A DNA stretch of 6,370 nt from an uncultured Coriobacteriaceae bacterium (lineage in GTDB: Bacteria > Actinomycetota > Coriobacteriia > Coriobacteriales > Atopobiaceae). Of this stretch, positions 5,915-6,370 are shown in pieces. Numbering within the stretch: the stretch's first letter is position 1; the number at the start of each line of letters is the position of its first letter. The stretch covers positions 1-6,370 of the forward strand of contig CANBCO010000022.1 in the NCBI GenBank assembly GCA_947367165.1, written 5' to 3'. A model generated the notes under the pieces. It did no database searches and was not told where the DNA came from. It saw only the letters and a list, made by a program, of their open reading frames with translations. The position numbers and the translations under genes are program-made.

Positions 5915-6370
5915 TTATCGGATAGAAGACTGAACAAAGCTTCCCATTAACGCGTTAGCCTCGAGTACTTTTTCGCATCCTACCACAACGTTTTCTAAAG
6001 CTGTGGGGCTTACGTTTACAGGAACTCCGGTCTCTTCGCGAAGTCGCTGGTCAAGGCCGCGCAAAAGACCGCCGCCGCCGGTAAGCATGATGCCGTAGTA
6101 CATAAGGTCGCTCGCAAGGTCTGGAGGGGTCATGTCGAGCGCATCTTTTACAATTTTGACAACATCATCAAGCGGCTTATCGAGCGCACGACGAATCTCC
6201 TCGCTTTCGATGCGAACCGTCTTGGGAAGACCGTTCATTACGTCTCGGCCGTTTACCTCGACATCAAGCTCTTCTGCAAGCGGTGCAGCTGAACCCACTT
6301 TAATCTTGATATCTTCTGCAGTACGTTCGCCAATGGAGAGGTTGTATGCGTTTTTGACGTGCTCTAAGAT
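5915..6370 (-). CDS. mreB: Rod shape-determining protein MreB, C-terminal part (cut by the window edge)
   Basis: This is the bacterial actin homologue that forms ATP-dependent filaments under the inner membrane and guides the elongation machinery. Only the last 151 codons are present. The reading frame is open through to the right edge, and about 190-200 N-terminal residues are missing compared with the usual family length of roughly 335-345. The visible part begins with ILEHVKNAYNLSIGERTAED, followed by IKIKVGSA, which together give the MreB signature GERTAE-IKI-GSA. Further on is GIMLTGGGGLLRGLDQRL, the second nucleotide-binding loop of the actin fold (usually LTGGGALL in MreB). The gene stops at a TAA and is followed after 17 bases by mreC. 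A GTG at 6296-6298 lies inside the conserved core and is not the start, because the homology continues upstream of it. The identification is secure; only the left (C-terminal) boundary can be seen here. Confidence 0.97.
   Translation of the reverse strand: MLEHVKNAYNLSIGERTAEDIKIKVGSAAPLAEELDVEVNGRDVMNGLPKTVRIESEEIRRALDKPLDDVVKIVKDALDMTPPDLASDLMYYGIMLTGGGGLLRGLDQRLREETGVPVNVSPTALENVVVGCEKVLEANALMGSFVQSSIR

Noticed and set aside
6296..6298. GTG as a possible start of a short 127-residue protein
   Set aside because: The same frame is open to the window edge and the upstream residues match conserved MreB sequence (GERTAED, IKIK), so this is an internal valine codon.
1..6370. CRISPR arrays, tRNA or rRNA genes, insertion sequences, prophage or defence genes
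   Set aside because: No spaced direct repeats, structural RNA signatures, transposase or recombinase motifs or terminal inverted repeats were seen. The window is almost filled by core cell-wall genes.

Overview
This window holds most of a cell-elongation (Rod complex, or elongasome) operon. It is read entirely from the minus strand, right to left: the 3' end of mreB, then mreC, mreD, mrdA (penicillin-binding protein 2), rodA, and a sixth gene of unknown function that appears to carry a DUF697/YcjF-like membrane domain. The order mreB-mreC-mreD-mrdA-rodA is the classic elongasome arrangement found in many rod-shaped bacteria. All six genes are separated by only 7 to 29 bases, and no promoter or terminator is visible between them, so they are most likely one transcript whose promoter lies beyond the right edge, upstream of mreB.

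Layout from right to left: mreB, truncated by the window edge (5915-6370); mreC (5028-5897); mreD (4447-5019); mrdA (2412-4439); rodA (1179-2393); and the unknown gene (208-1149). Positions 1-207 are non-coding as far as can be seen. This stretch contains a weak candidate terminator for the operon, a candidate extended -10 promoter pointing left, two short palindromes and a (GT)10 dinucleotide run. The gene this leader may serve lies outside the window.

How the genes work together: MreB filaments under the membrane position the machinery. MreC and MreD link it across the membrane. RodA, a SEDS glycosyltransferase, polymerises glycan from lipid II, and PBP2 (mrdA product) cross-links the new strands. 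The sixth protein has not been tied to this machinery by anything visible except its position and its own good ribosome-binding site. It has a Rossmann-like N-terminal half without a P-loop and a C-terminal half resembling DUF697.

The organism cannot be fixed from the sequence alone. Moderate GC (mid-forties percent by eye), AGGAG-type ribosome-binding sites and the protein style would fit an anaerobic Gram-positive actinobacterium of the Coriobacteriia (Atopobium/Lancefieldella/Olsenella type). This is a low-to-moderate confidence guess. Most of the window is ordinary core cell-wall biology. The parts worth a second look are the unknown sixth gene, the two-segment N-terminus of PBP2, the repeated fusion of stop codon and Shine-Dalgarno at three gene junctions, and the microsatellite.
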